Origin: Fibrella forsythiae
Lineage (GTDB): Bacteria > Bacteroidota > Bacteroidia > Cytophagales > Spirosomataceae
DNA: 64,000 nucleotides
Reading direction: 5' to 3'
Assembly: GCF_017353175.1 (NCBI RefSeq)
Contig: NZ_JAFMYW010000001.1
Location: 248,001 to 312,000 of the forward strand
Shown: positions 1-7,988 of the stretch, piece after piece
Layout of the letters: the number at the start of each line of letters is the position of its first letter
How positions within the stretch are numbered: the stretch's first letter is position 1
Notes under the pieces: model-generated
What the model was told of the DNA's origin: nothing
What the model saw: the letters and a program-made list of their open reading frames with translations, nothing else
Database searches by the model: none
Translations under genes and position numbers: made by a program

Positions 1-203
1 AGTATCGGTTGCATGCGGGCCGTAATAGTCAGCGATAACACATCATCGGTCGTGAAAAGTGGTTTCACCTCCGGTGCTTTTTTAGTCTTTAGCTTTTTCT
101 GCTTGGTTGAGGCTAGTGAGTCAGTCTGGCCAGCTGCATTCAGTGAAGCGAACGTGAGAACAAGTAATATCGGGTAGCTTATCAGGGATAGAATTGATTT
201 CAT
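1..203 (-). CDS. Secreted protein, N-terminal fragment (paralogue of the next gene)
   Basis: Reading leftwards from ATG at 203 gives 67 codons open to the window edge, so the C-terminus lies outside. The first ~25 residues (MKSILSLISYPILL... ending near NAAGQ) form a Sec signal peptide, followed by a Lys-rich linker. The segment LSLTITARMQPI matches LTFTLTARMQNI in the gene at 218-1345, also on this strand and only 14 bases away. The two are therefore probably tandem paralogues, possibly co-transcribed. Function is unknown, and too little is visible to assign a fold. Confidence 0.75.
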   Translation of the reverse strand, partial: MKSILSLISYPILLVLTFASLNAAGQTDSLASTKQKKLKTKKAPEVKPLFTTDDVLSLTITARMQPI

Positions 204-217
204 GGTGAGGGTCGTTG

Positions 218-1345
218 TTACTTGAAGCTGCTGAACAGAATACCGCCGGTATCTCCGTTGAAGAAGTTATTTCTGACGGCAGCAGGGTCATTGATAACGG
301 CATAGAAGGCGTCAAGGAAACGCAGGGTCTGCTTCACATACGACCGATTAAGGCGCTTATCGGTCTCGTAGAGTGCGTAAAACTTGGGTTTCAACGTGTT
401 GAATTCCGTAAAGACCTGCTTTAGTAGCCAACCCGGATACAAGGGGCCGCGGTATTGGCGCTCGGGAACGCCCGTTGTGTTATCCGGTTCGAGCGCGTGG
501 GCATACGGAGCATCAACCAGCGCTGCATGATCGAAATCGTAGGGAATTACCATCGGCTTTCTATTCTCTGGTTTAGTGACCAGCCGAACATTGTGCCGAT
601 ACATAACAGACCAGTCAATATTACCGATCATGTATTCGAACACTGCCAGCCGAGCCATCGAAAGCGAATCAGCCGCAATGGCTTCAACTCCTTTTTTTAG
701 CTCGGTTGCCCCGTTTCGTTTGGCCATGTCGTCTTCGTCTTCAATCAAAAAACCCCAGCGGGTTTCTGTTTGCCGCTTTCGCAACGAATCCACATAGCTA
801 ACGCGAGCCAGACGGGCACGAAAACTAAGGTCGGTGACCTGGTTGTAGAGCTTGTAGATAATGTACTCGCGAACTACGTAATCTTCTGCCTGACAATGGG
901 TTACGAGTTTTAACTTGTTCTGTTTAGCAAAGAGGGTGCCCTTTGTTTTTTTCTTGGGGAAATCAAGATACAGGGGTGGGAAGTCACAGTTATTGGCATT
1001 CCGGCGAAAATTGCCGCGGACAAGCAGGGTAAGTGGCAGGCTTACCATTTCGGCTTTCGCCAACTCTGTATACGTCAACAGGGCTGCATGCTTGATGGAC
1101 AAGGAGTCGTCTTTAGGTTTAGTACGGTCGCGAACAATGTTCTGCATTCGGGCCGTGAGCGTGAACGTAAGCGGATCCTCGCGCAGGAAGAGGTCTGTTG
1201 TTTTGTTTTTGGTAGCGGGAGCAAAGGACGTACCTGAGTTAATTGCTTTATGCTGGCCAGTACTGTCTGTTTGAGCTATGCTGGCACCAGGCAAGGTCAG
1301 CAGACTCAAAAAAAGCGGAAGGAAAAAAAGTGCAGTCAGTTTCAT
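218..1345 (-). CDS. Secreted protein of unknown function, possibly CotH/kinase-like
   Basis: 375 residues with a clear signal peptide (MKLTALFFLPLFLSLLTLPG, cleavage near SIAQ), so exported. The C-terminal half has the spacing seen in CotH-type atypical kinases: a phrase like GFLIEDEDDMAKR, then FEYMIGNIDWS..HN, then PYDFDHAAL, resembling the CotH pattern of an N-W-D..HN segment followed by a PWD-D segment. This resemblance is read by eye and is weak. Family and substrate are not certain. It follows the truncated paralogue at 1-203 on the same strand; no other partner is evident. Confidence 0.7.
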   Translation of the reverse strand: MKLTALFFLPLFLSLLTLPGASIAQTDSTGQHKAINSGTSFAPATKNKTTDLFLREDPLTFTLTARMQNIVRDRTKPKDDSLSIKHAALLTYTELAKAEMVSLPLTLLVRGNFRRNANNCDFPPLYLDFPKKKTKGTLFAKQNKLKLVTHCQAEDYVVREYIIYKLYNQVTDLSFRARLARVSYVDSLRKRQTETRWGFLIEDEDDMAKRNGATELKKGVEAIAADSLSMARLAVFEYMIGNIDWSVMYRHNVRLVTKPENRKPMVIPYDFDHAALVDAPYAHALEPDNTTGVPERQYRGPLYPGWLLKQVFTEFNTLKPKFYALYETDKRLNRSYVKQTLRFLDAFYAVINDPAAVRNNFFNGDTGGILFSSFK

Positions 1346-1491
1346 CGCTGCTCAATTTACAGAACAAGCCGTTTAGGTGGGCATGTGGCTGCCAAAGGAT
1401 TTTTGCGGGCAGAACCGTAGAGATGGGAAACGGGAGGGCTAAGAGATGCTGACGCCCCAACGCTGTACTGTTGTATGATCATTTATTCAGA

Positions 1492-1518
1492 AAACAGGGC
1501 CAGTATTTGGCCCTGTTT
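1492..1518. terminator. Hairpin, 11-bp perfect stem
   Basis: AAACAGGGCCA and TGGCCCTGTTT flank a 5-base loop. It lies upstream of the 218-1345 gene and beyond the 3' end of the sigma-factor gene at 1735-2301, both on the minus strand, so it probably ends the sigma-factor transcript. There is no long T-run. Confidence 0.5.
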
Positions 1519-1734
1519 AACGGAAAAAGTCACGCTGGGCGTGCCCGAAGAACTGGGTGGTTGGAGCAGGAAAGCTCGACAACAAACTAATGGAGCTCAT
1601 CCTGAGCAGTGGCAGCGCTGGGCTGCTCATACGGGAAAACGTACTGGTAATCAAAGTCCCCGGTATGATCTGTGAAGGAGGCTTGTACCTGTTGGTACAC
1701 GACACAAATCCCGGAGTAAATTCGTTTTAGTCAC
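1519..1734. other. Intergenic stretch without a convincing gene
   Basis: The whole gap between the genes at 218-1345 and 1735-2301 is 389 bases. Beyond the hairpin at 1492-1518 I see only short open frames. One of 46 codons (1590-1730, plus strand) contains LLIRENVLVIKVPG and could be a remnant, but it has no recognisable family and no clear start signal. Confidence 0.4.
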
Positions 1735-2301
1735 TCAAAAATTCAGGCGGTAAGTGTATTGTTCGCGTATCTTGTCACGGGTACGCTTTAATCGCATTTT
1801 AACGGCACTGTCTTTTAAATTGTACCGCCGGGCGATCTCCTTTATATCGAGATCATGTTCATACTTCAATTCAAGCAACTTAACTTCTTCATTGGAAATC
1901 GTTTGAATGGCGAGGGTCAGCGTTTGTAATTGTTCTTCGTGCTGCTCAGTGTCTGACTCGTCGGCTATCATATGGGCCAGCTCTTCGTCAATGGTCACTG
2001 TCGTCATTCGATTACCCTGTCTTATCTGATCCATACAGTAGTTGTATGATATAGAGTAGAGCCAGGTCGAAAAGGTGGATCGTTCTTTAAAATTATTGAG
2101 GTTAGTGTGAACTCGAAGAAAAATATCGTGCGTGTAATCTTCAGCTTTTGCGCTGCACTTGGTTAGCGAGTAACATCGTCGGAAGACTTTACCGGCGTAC
2201 CGTTGGTAGAGCATTTCAAAATACATGTTCTTGTGTGTCGACAGATACATGCGTATCAAATCTTCATCTTTTGTCACTGAGGCTGTCATCATCACATACA
2301 A
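1735..2301 (-). CDS. RNA polymerase sigma factor, ECF sigma-70 family
   Basis: 188 residues, normal for an ECF sigma factor. Region 2 is seen around residues 25-95 (DYTHDIFLRV, then FSTWLYSISYNYCMDQIR). Region 4 lies near residues 135-180 (LLELKYEHDLDIKEIARRY, then SAVKMRLKRTRDKI), the helix-turn-helix that reads the -35 element. It directs core RNA polymerase to a dedicated promoter set. No anti-sigma gene lies next to it, so its signal cannot be inferred. Methionines at positions 1, 4 and 5 leave the exact start open by a few residues. It is divergent from coaE. Confidence 0.9.
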   Translation of the reverse strand: MYVMMTASVTKDEDLIRMYLSTHKNMYFEMLYQRYAGKVFRRCYSLTKCSAKAEDYTHDIFLRVHTNLNNFKERSTFSTWLYSISYNYCMDQIRQGNRMTTVTIDEELAHMIADESDTEQHEEQLQTLTLAIQTISNEEVKLLELKYEHDLDIKEIARRYNLKDSAVKMRLKRTRDKIREQYTYRLNF

Positions 2302-2429
2302 GACTTGATTAGTTTGGTGAAAGTACGAAGTAAACTATAGGCCACATATAGAGAAAGTGTTTTAAAGGAATTATGCGTAAACGGGACTAATATAAATTAA
2401 AAGGCAATACTGTTGGCATGTGTATATGT

Positions 2430-2470
2430 TCTAAAGTTTGTACTAAAATGGGGCAAAATCAAACTTTAGA
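2430..2470. promoter_or_regulatory. Inverted repeat in the sigma factor/coaE divergent region
   Basis: TCTAAAGTTTG (2430-2440) and CAAACTTTAGA (2460-2470) are perfect 11-base arms separated by 19 bases. They sit in the 252-base space between the divergent sigma-factor and coaE genes. The spacing, about three helical turns between arm centres, would suit a dimeric regulator. A stem-loop is the alternative. Confidence 0.35.
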
Positions 2471-2553
2471 TTTACCTAATCATTATTTAAGCCTTAATTC
2501 ATGCCTTTTAGTTGGTGAACGACCATAATTCTATACAACATGCACGGCATTCA

Positions 2554-3138
2554 ATGAAAAAAATAGGTGTAACCGGAGGGATAGGATCTGGAAAAAGCGT
2601 GGTTTGCCAGGTATTTAAATTATTGGGCATTCCGGTTTACGTAGCCGATGAGCGCGCCAAATGGCTTACGCAACATGATCCCGTTCTGCGGGCGGATATC
2701 AGTCGGCTGCTGGGGGCTCAGGCCTATGATCAACTTGGAAACTATAACCGTGCCTTTGTGGCCGCTCAGGTTTTTGGCAATCCGGATAAGCTATTGGCGC
2801 TTAATGCGCTCGTTCATCCGCGTGTTGCTACTGACACAGCTACTTGGGTACGTCAGCAAACGAGTCCGTACGTGCTGAAAGAAGCTGCGCTAATGCGGGC
2901 GGCTGGTGATCAGAATGACCTTGATGCGGTAATTGTTGTCACGGCTCCACTGGCATTGCGCGTTCAGCGAATTCGGCTACGCGATCCGCAACGGAGCGAG
3001 GCAGAAATAAGAGCGATCATTGATCGGCAAATCAGCGATGACACCAGACTTCAACTGGCCGATTATGTCCTTACGAATGACGATTCAGCATTGCTCATAC
3101 CACAAATTTTACGCCTGGATGAACTATTCCGTCAGTGA
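2554..3138 (+). CDS. coaE: Dephospho-CoA kinase
   Basis: Phosphorylates the ribose 3'-hydroxyl of dephospho-CoA with ATP, the last step of coenzyme A synthesis in the cytosol. The 194-residue protein opens MKKIGVTGG with P-loop GGIGSGKS at residues 8-15, the family's standard N-terminus. The frame runs upstream to a TTG at 2512, but that extension (MVNDHNSIQHARHS) is not family-like, so ATG at 2554 is chosen. The LID-like RIRLRDPQRSEAEIRA region and a C-terminal D-rich YVLTNDDS segment are typical. The preceding CoA enzyme, coaD, lies separately at 25.1 kb. Confidence 0.93.
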   Translation: MKKIGVTGGIGSGKSVVCQVFKLLGIPVYVADERAKWLTQHDPVLRADISRLLGAQAYDQLGNYNRAFVAAQVFGNPDKLLALNALVHPRVATDTATWVRQQTSPYVLKEAALMRAAGDQNDLDAVIVVTAPLALRVQRIRLRDPQRSEAEIRAIIDRQISDDTRLQLADYVLTNDDSALLIPQILRLDELFRQ

Positions 3139-3154
3139 TGCTGCGCAGGATCCG

Positions 3155-3787
3155 CTATTTCATTGCACCTAGTTTTTCGAGGTCAACGTCATCCAGAACA
3201 GATTTGATTTTGGCCATCTCCACGCCTCTCCCTTTCACGGTTATGATGTAGCGATTTTTGACAAGTACGGCTACTTCTCCTGATTTATTGGCGTTGTCGT
3301 ATTTTTCAAACGCTTTGTTATCGCCAATTTTTGTTGTTTTCTCATACCCGGATTCTGTCTCTTTGTCCATCTCAATCATCGACCAGGCAGCCATGCCCAT
3401 CATCGCCCCAGAACCACCCGTATCAACAATTGCCAAGTCAATATTTTGTGAATTATCCTCATTTTCGTACTCACCTGTTGCGGTTGAGAAAGTAAATCCG
3501 CCCATCCCATTTTTCTCTCCATTAGCGCTTTTGCGGGTCAGACCGGCAGCATCGGCAGGTAGCATGTCTTTCAGTTTTCGAAAATCAACTGTTTCAACAG
3601 GCCCGTTCTGCTGCGTCTCTTCGGCTTGTTTGGCCATCTCCTGAACGGCATTCAGCGTGCCGCCCAGCGAAGCAGAAGCGCTGTCATCTTCTTTCGTTTC
3701 GTTGCTGCTTCCACAACCGGAACAGCCTAGTATATAGCAAAGCACCATCAAACTGGCAAAGCGGGGTGTAATGGATTGGCGAGACAT
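3155..3787 (-). CDS. Predicted lipoprotein of unknown function
   Basis: 210 residues. The N-terminus is a lipoprotein-type signal, MSRQSITPRFASLMVLCYIL followed by GCSGCGSS, so Cys22 or Cys25 would be lipidated by Lgt, which is itself encoded at 5059-5910. The mature part is hydrophilic and begins with a Glu/Lys/Ser-rich linker. A compact domain follows, containing FTFSTATGEYENED and VLVKNRYIITVKGRGVEM. I do not recognise the family. It converges on coaE with only 16 bases between them. Confidence 0.75.
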   Translation of the reverse strand: MSRQSITPRFASLMVLCYILGCSGCGSSNETKEDDSASASLGGTLNAVQEMAKQAEETQQNGPVETVDFRKLKDMLPADAAGLTRKSANGEKNGMGGFTFSTATGEYENEDNSQNIDLAIVDTGGSGAMMGMAAWSMIEMDKETESGYEKTTKIGDNKAFEKYDNANKSGEVAVLVKNRYIITVKGRGVEMAKIKSVLDDVDLEKLGAMK

Positions 3788-4083
3788 GGCCTGATTGGTT
3801 TAGATAGTCAGTAAATCAGTTAGTTGGCCAATGTACGGGGTCGGATCCGATTTCGGGTGCAGGTTTTGAGTAAGCGTACTTTGTGCCTGATTTTGAGGCT
3901 GATACTCAGGCCGACGCGAGCCGTTGGCTCAGAGATGGCTCGCTCACCAATGCATTGGCTAACCAAATCAGTCACTGGGCCGTTTCTGTAAATATGTCTT
4001 CATCGGTCAGCTCTGTCTAGGCCGAAAGGCATTAAAAAACGACGGATTGCCCATGCCTGGGCGATGCATACTGAGATGACGTT
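3788..4083. other. Intergenic region, no gene seen
   Basis: It separates the divergent lipoprotein and DoxX-like genes. It holds the 12-base palindrome CCAATGCATTGG near 3949-3960 and a degenerate 8-base-period stretch (TAGTCAGTAAATCAGTTAG) near 3808. No promoter match good enough to assign. Confidence 0.35.
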
Positions 4084-4473
4084 ATGAATGAGACTACCAT
4101 AAAAACAGCGGCCCGCCTTTTACTAGGAGGTGCGTTAGTAGTTGCCGGAGCAAGCCATCTAACCGTTGCCAGAAAGGCATTCAGAGCCCAGGTTCCGGAT
4201 TGGGTTCCTCTGAAGAAAGATGATACCGTTGTGTATTCAGGTCTGGCCGAAATTGCCCTGGGCACTAGCCTGGTGCTGGCAAATGACGAACATAAAGAGG
4301 CTGTTGGTAAACTAGCCGCCACGTTCTTTACGGCCGTTTTTCCCGGTAATATTTCCCAGTACGTGAATAAACGAAGCGCTTTTGGGCTAACTACCGACAC
4401 GAAACGTTTGGTACGGTTGTTTTTCCAGCCGGTACTTGTCTACTGGGCATTGAAGAGCACCGATAACGTGTAA
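4084..4473 (+). CDS. DoxX-like small membrane protein
   Basis: 129 residues with about four hydrophobic helices. An N-terminal AARLLLGGALVVAGASHL helix is followed by FRAQVPDWVPLKKDDTVVYS and GLAEIALGTSLVL. The pattern R..F..QVPDWVP....V..SG.AEI.LG is characteristic of the small DoxX-like membrane family in COG4270. These are inner-membrane proteins with poorly defined roles, sometimes linked to oxidative stress. It appears to be a single gene. Confidence 0.8.
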   Translation: MNETTIKTAARLLLGGALVVAGASHLTVARKAFRAQVPDWVPLKKDDTVVYSGLAEIALGTSLVLANDEHKEAVGKLAATFFTAVFPGNISQYVNKRSAFGLTTDTKRLVRLFFQPVLVYWALKSTDNV

Positions 4474-4523
4474 CCCACCGTACCTGAATCGGTTTGCGGT
4501 GAAAGGGTGCTGGGTCAATGCGC

Positions 4524-4865
4524 CTAGTCCGATTTGGATTCGATGATTGCTCTGATCGCCCGTTGCTTGTCTAGGGGCAATTCGGTAAAATTGGTAAGCG
4601 TCATCAGGTCTTTCAACGCTTGTAATTCAGCTTCCAGTGCATAGGCGTCGGCAGTTAGATACACCCGATAGGCTGGCTGGTGGCCCCGGTTATCATGCCG
4701 TAGGCTGTTTGAATCAAACCGACACTGTTCTCCGTTAATGTCAACAGTCATGTATTTCTGGCTGACAGAGGCAACCTGCGCTGTAAAAAGGGCTTTGTTC
4801 CAGTGTCGGATATTGCCGATGTAGCGGACGTATACAGTATCTCCTTTCTTCAGTGATGTCGGCAT
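4524..4865 (-). CDS. Hypothetical protein with SH3-like N-terminus
   Basis: 113 residues, no signal peptide or membrane helix. The first ~60 residues (KGDTVYVRYIGN... FTAQVASVSQKYMTVDINGEQ) alternate short strands and turns like a small beta-barrel. The last ~40 are helical (ALEAELQALKDLMTLTNF, LPLDKQRAIRAIIE). I do not recognise a named family. It stands alone, convergent with the DoxX-like gene. Confidence 0.6.
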   Translation of the reverse strand: MPTSLKKGDTVYVRYIGNIRHWNKALFTAQVASVSQKYMTVDINGEQCRFDSNSLRHDNRGHQPAYRVYLTADAYALEAELQALKDLMTLTNFTELPLDKQRAIRAIIESKSD

Positions 4866-5004
4866 GCTAGGTATTGTTCGTTCTGCAATTATCTAACGTA
4901 TTATTCACCAGGCTCGTTGGTAGTCAGCTTACTCAACAGGTTCAGGCAAGGATCTCCGTTCAATTGAGCGAAGTGCGTAGACGTTGCATTGTGGGGAGCA
5001 TAAA

Positions 5005-5035
5005 AAAACGGACCAGCAGCGTGTTGGTCCGTTTT
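5005..5035. terminator. Rho-independent terminator, usable on both strands
   Basis: AAAACGGACCA / TGGTCCGTTTT, an 11-bp perfect stem with a 9-base loop, A-run before and T-run after. It sits 24 bases beyond the lgt stop and so ends lgt on the minus strand. Confidence 0.8.
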
Positions 5036-5058
5036 CTAGGTACGTTCTCTGAGCTACG

Positions 5059-5910
5059 TTAAGCTACCGGTGGCAGTACGGCACGGCGGCTTTTAATGAC
5101 GAAGTATATCCCTACCAAAACGGCCGGAATACTGAGAATCTGCCCCATGTTGAGCGGTAATGTGTTTTCGAAGGCAACCTGATTCTCTTTCAGGTACTCG
5201 TAGAAGAACCGCAGACCGAATACCCAGATCAGGAAAATGCCGAGGAAAAGGCCGCGCGGCGTGTTTTCTTTCATGCGATTCCATAGGGCAAACAGAATGA
5301 AAAACAGCGTCAGGCACGACAATGATTCGTAGAGTTGGGCCGGATGACGGGGCACACCGACTGGGTATTCATTGTTGTACTTGAAAATAAATCCCCAGGG
5401 CATTGTGGTGGGCAGACCAACAATTTCGTGGTTCATCAGATTACCCATACGGATGCAGGCACCAGCCAGAGCAACCACGATCACAATGCGATCGGTTGTC
5501 CAGAGAAACGTTTGTCCGGTGAGACGACTTGATTTGCGACGCGAGTACAGCCAAAGGGCTGTCAGGATACCGATGGTGGCGCCGTGGCTGGCCAGCCCGC
5601 GGTAGGGCGGCATAATGACTTCCAGTGGGTTACGAAACAGAACTTCGGGTTCGTAGAATAGGTAGTGACCAATGCGGGCACCCAATACGGTAGAAACGAC
5701 CATGAAGATCAGCAGGGCATCCAGATCTTCCTGAGGCTTGCGCTCTTTCCGGAAGATGTGGGTCATGATTTGCATACCGATCAGAAAACCGGCGGCGAAA
5801 AGAAGGCCGTACCAGCGAATTTCAAAAGGGCCGAAGTTGATGCCAAAAAGCGTAAACGCGTCGACGGCGAAGAGAACCGGATCGGCGTCCCAGAGGATAT
5901 AAGAAAGCAT
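5059..5910 (-). CDS. lgt: Prolipoprotein diacylglyceryl transferase
   Basis: Transfers diacylglycerol from phosphatidylglycerol to the lipobox cysteine of prolipoproteins in the inner membrane. The 283-residue form starting at ATG 5910 (MLSYILWDADPVLF) matches the family. The longer open frame to 5997 adds an unlikely leader and overlaps the divergent yidD region. About seven membrane helices are visible. Family signatures: FEIRWYGLLFAAGFLIG, ARIGHYLFYEPE, GLASHGATIG, CIRMGNLMNHEIVG (the Lgt signature with its Arg and Asn) and PRHPAQLYES. Several lipoproteins in this window are likely substrates. Confidence 0.96.
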   Translation of the reverse strand: MLSYILWDADPVLFAVDAFTLFGINFGPFEIRWYGLLFAAGFLIGMQIMTHIFRKERKPQEDLDALLIFMVVSTVLGARIGHYLFYEPEVLFRNPLEVIMPPYRGLASHGATIGILTALWLYSRRKSSRLTGQTFLWTTDRIVIVVALAGACIRMGNLMNHEIVGLPTTMPWGFIFKYNNEYPVGVPRHPAQLYESLSCLTLFFILFALWNRMKENTPRGLFLGIFLIWVFGLRFFYEYLKENQVAFENTLPLNMGQILSIPAVLVGIYFVIKSRRAVLPPVA

Positions 5911-6035
5911 TCGTATGAGAAGTGAGGAATCTAACAGGCTTTTTATTGTTATTGGCAAAGATAGACAGATTTCAATCCCTGATGCGGTTCGCTGCAACTG
6001 GTCACTTGTGCTGCCGGGTGCAATTTGCTACTTCT

Positions 6036-6245
6036 ATGAAATATCTACTTATTGGTCTGGTACGGTTTTATCAGGGGGCTATTTCGCCTTTTTTTCCGAA
6101 TGCCTGCCGTCATACGCCTACCTGTTCGCAGTATATGGTAGAAGCAATCCAAAAGCACGGAGCGATGCGCGGAGGCTGGCTGGGCCTGAAACGGATTGGC
6201 CGGTGTCATCCCTGGGGTACCCACGGCTATGATCCGGTTCCATAA
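6036..6245 (+). CDS. yidD: Membrane protein insertion efficiency factor YidD
   Basis: 69 residues from ATG 6036 ([20 protein letters not shown]), the usual YidD length. The conserved core [19 protein letters not shown] followed by [16 protein letters not shown] is intact. YidD is a small inner-membrane-associated protein that assists YidC-dependent insertion. A longer frame to 5922 lacks similarity and is rejected. It is divergent from lgt, so two envelope-biogenesis genes share one intergenic region. Confidence 0.93.
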   Translation: MKYLLIGLVRFYQGAISPFFPNACRHTPTCSQYMVEAIQKHGAMRGGWLGLKRIGRCHPWGTHGYDPVP

Positions 6246-6348
6246 CCTCAACGTCTTCGGCACATTCCGGACGAGAAAGTGACGAATGAGACCCAGCAAA
6301 GATGCGGCGGCGGTCTGTTATAAACCAGAGTTCAGTACAATTAAGCAT

Positions 6349-6729
6349 ATGTTGAATATTACACCTGACAATAAACTCACCCGCCTGTTTGTCGTAGGAG
6401 ATCGGGTTTTGATTAAGCCTAAATCGGCGAATGAACGTACTTCAACCGGGCTGTATCTGCCTCCCACCGTTCAGGAAAAGGAACAGGTTCAGTCTGGGTA
6501 CGTTGTGAAGGTTGGCCCTGGTTACCCGATACCGACATCGAGCGACGATGAACCCTGGAAAGAAACCGAAGAACGGGTGAAATACATGCCTTTACAGGCG
6601 CAGGAGGGCGATTTGGCCATTTACCTGCAACGCAATGCCATTGAACTCGACTATGAAGGCACAACCTACGTGATCGTGCCGCAATCGTCAATCCTGCTAC
6701 TCGAACGCTCAGAAAGTTTGTTCGATTAG
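6349..6729 (+). CDS. GroES-like co-chaperonin family protein
   Basis: 126 residues from ATG 6349 (MLNITPDNKL). GDRVLIKPKSANERTSTGLYLPP matches the Cpn10 N-terminal barrel, and EGDLAIYLQRNAIELDYEGTTYVIVPQSSILL matches its C-terminal barrel. It is longer than canonical GroES (~95) because of an insert around residues 50-80 (GPGYPIPTSSDDEPWKETEE), and no groEL is adjacent. It is therefore probably the second, divergent Cpn10 paralogue known from Bacteroidota rather than GroES itself. The upstream frame to 6286 is not family-like. Confidence 0.85.
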   Translation: MLNITPDNKLTRLFVVGDRVLIKPKSANERTSTGLYLPPTVQEKEQVQSGYVVKVGPGYPIPTSSDDEPWKETEERVKYMPLQAQEGDLAIYLQRNAIELDYEGTTYVIVPQSSILLLERSESLFD

Positions 6730-6756
6730 CTCGTCAAGTACCAGAAAATAATCGTT

Positions 6757-7194
6757 ATGATGAACTCGTCAATCCTGCTGATCAGCCTGCTCGGTGGGCT
6801 ATTAAGTATAACAGCCCCCGGCGTAGCTCAGTCGCTCGAGTCAACAGTAGCCGCAAAGAAATGGCAGCGTCGTGTGCTGCTCATCTATGCGCGGGATGCC
6901 CAACATGCAGACCTGGCGGCTCAGAAACGCTTTCTGGCTGACCACAAAGCGGGATTGGCCGAGCGCGACTTTGACCAGCTTGTTGTGCTCGACGGTGATC
7001 TTTCAGACAGGGATTGGTCGTATCTGCGTGGTGGCGACCGGAAACTGGCACAGGGAGCTTCGTTTATGCTGTTTCTGATTGGTAAAGATGGTGGCGTAAA
7101 AGAGCGTTTCCCGGCTCCTGTTGCTGCCTCTGTGCTTTTCCGAACAGTAGATACCATGCCGATGCGCCAAAGCGAGATGCGGAAAAAGAACTGA
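6757..7194 (+). CDS. DUF4174 domain protein, exported
   Basis: 145 residues with a signal peptide (ILLISLLGGLLSITAPGVAQ). The mature part shows the DUF4174 pattern: W-QRRVLLIYARD near residue 36, FMLFLIGKDGGVKERFPAP, and the terminal signature DTMPMRQSEMRKK. The family is predicted to have a thioredoxin-like fold without the CXXC pair and its function is unknown. It lies 27 bases after the GroES-like gene in the same direction, so probably co-transcribed. Confidence 0.85.
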   Translation: MMNSSILLISLLGGLLSITAPGVAQSLESTVAAKKWQRRVLLIYARDAQHADLAAQKRFLADHKAGLAERDFDQLVVLDGDLSDRDWSYLRGGDRKLAQGASFMLFLIGKDGGVKERFPAPVAASVLFRTVDTMPMRQSEMRKKN

Positions 7195-7199
7195 CCAGC

Positions 7200-7988
7200 C
7201 TATAAACTTAACAATTGACGGACAGCATCGGCGTAGGTGCTGCCAGTGATGATTTTCGTAGCTTTTTTATCCGTTAAGGTAAGCACGAACTTCCCGTCGA
7301 ACTGCTTTTGGCACTCCCTGATTCGGTGGCTGTTCACGACGGCAGATCGACTTACCCGCACAAACGTATCGGGCAGGCGTTCGCTGAGGTTGGTCAGCGT
7401 GTATGATGTCAGGTATTTCTGGCCATCGGTTGTGGCTACGAAAACGTATTTCTCTTCGGCCTCGAAAAAGGCAATGTCGGTTAGGGGCAGAAGAATGATT
7501 TTTTCGCCGGTTTTCACCGATATTGAATATAGCTCTTTCTTGGGTTTCATCTGCTCCAGCAACCGTATCAGGTTATCCGTATATGGGTTCGCTGCATTTG
7601 GTAGCTGGCCAGCCGGTCGGTTCCCTACGAGGCCATGCAGTTTAGAGATTGATCGGTCGAGGCGCTCGGTTTCGATTGGTTTTAACAGGTAATCGACGGA
7701 ATTTTCTTCGAAGGCCCGAATGGCGTACTGGTCGTAGGCAGTAGCGAAGATAACGAGCGGCATGTAGGAGAGTCGGGCCAGTAGCTCAAAGCCAGTTAGC
7801 AGCGGCATCTCGATGTCCAGAAAAATAAGGTCCGGTCGTTCTGTCTCCACCAGTGCGAGGCCTTCGGCTCCATTTCGTGCTTCGCCAATGATCGTAACTG
7901 TCTCTGCACGAGGAGCCAGTAGCCTGCGTAATCGGCTGATGGCCAGTGGCTCGTCGTCGATCAGGATCGTAGTCAGTGGGAAATTCAT
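7200..7988 (-). CDS. LytTR-family response regulator
   Basis: 262 residues. The receiver domain (1-~125) has acidic residues D11/D12, phospho-acceptor D58 in DLIFLDIEMP, T83 and K103 (DYLLKP). The LytTR DNA-binding domain (~160-262) includes IFLP-type strands and VRVSRSAVVNSHRI. It acts as a transcription factor when phosphorylated by the kinase next door. Its ATG overlaps the kinase stop codon by 4 bases (7985-7988), so translation is coupled. Confidence 0.93.
   Translation of the reverse strand: MNFPLTTILIDDEPLAISRLRRLLAPRAETVTIIGEARNGAEGLALVETERPDLIFLDIEMPLLTGFELLARLSYMPLVIFATAYDQYAIRAFEENSVDYLLKPIETERLDRSISKLHGLVGNRPAGQLPNAANPYTDNLIRLLEQMKPKKELYSISVKTGEKIILLPLTDIAFFEAEEKYVFVATTDGQKYLTSYTLTNLSERLPDTFVRVSRSAVVNSHRIRECQKQFDGKFVLTLTDKKATKIITGSTYADAVRQLLSL

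Noticed and set aside
1475..1730. Protein-coding gene in the gap before the sigma factor
   Set aside because: Overlapping short frames on both strands, no recognised family and no promoter; the 46-codon stretch with LLIRENVLVIKVPG is kept only as a note.
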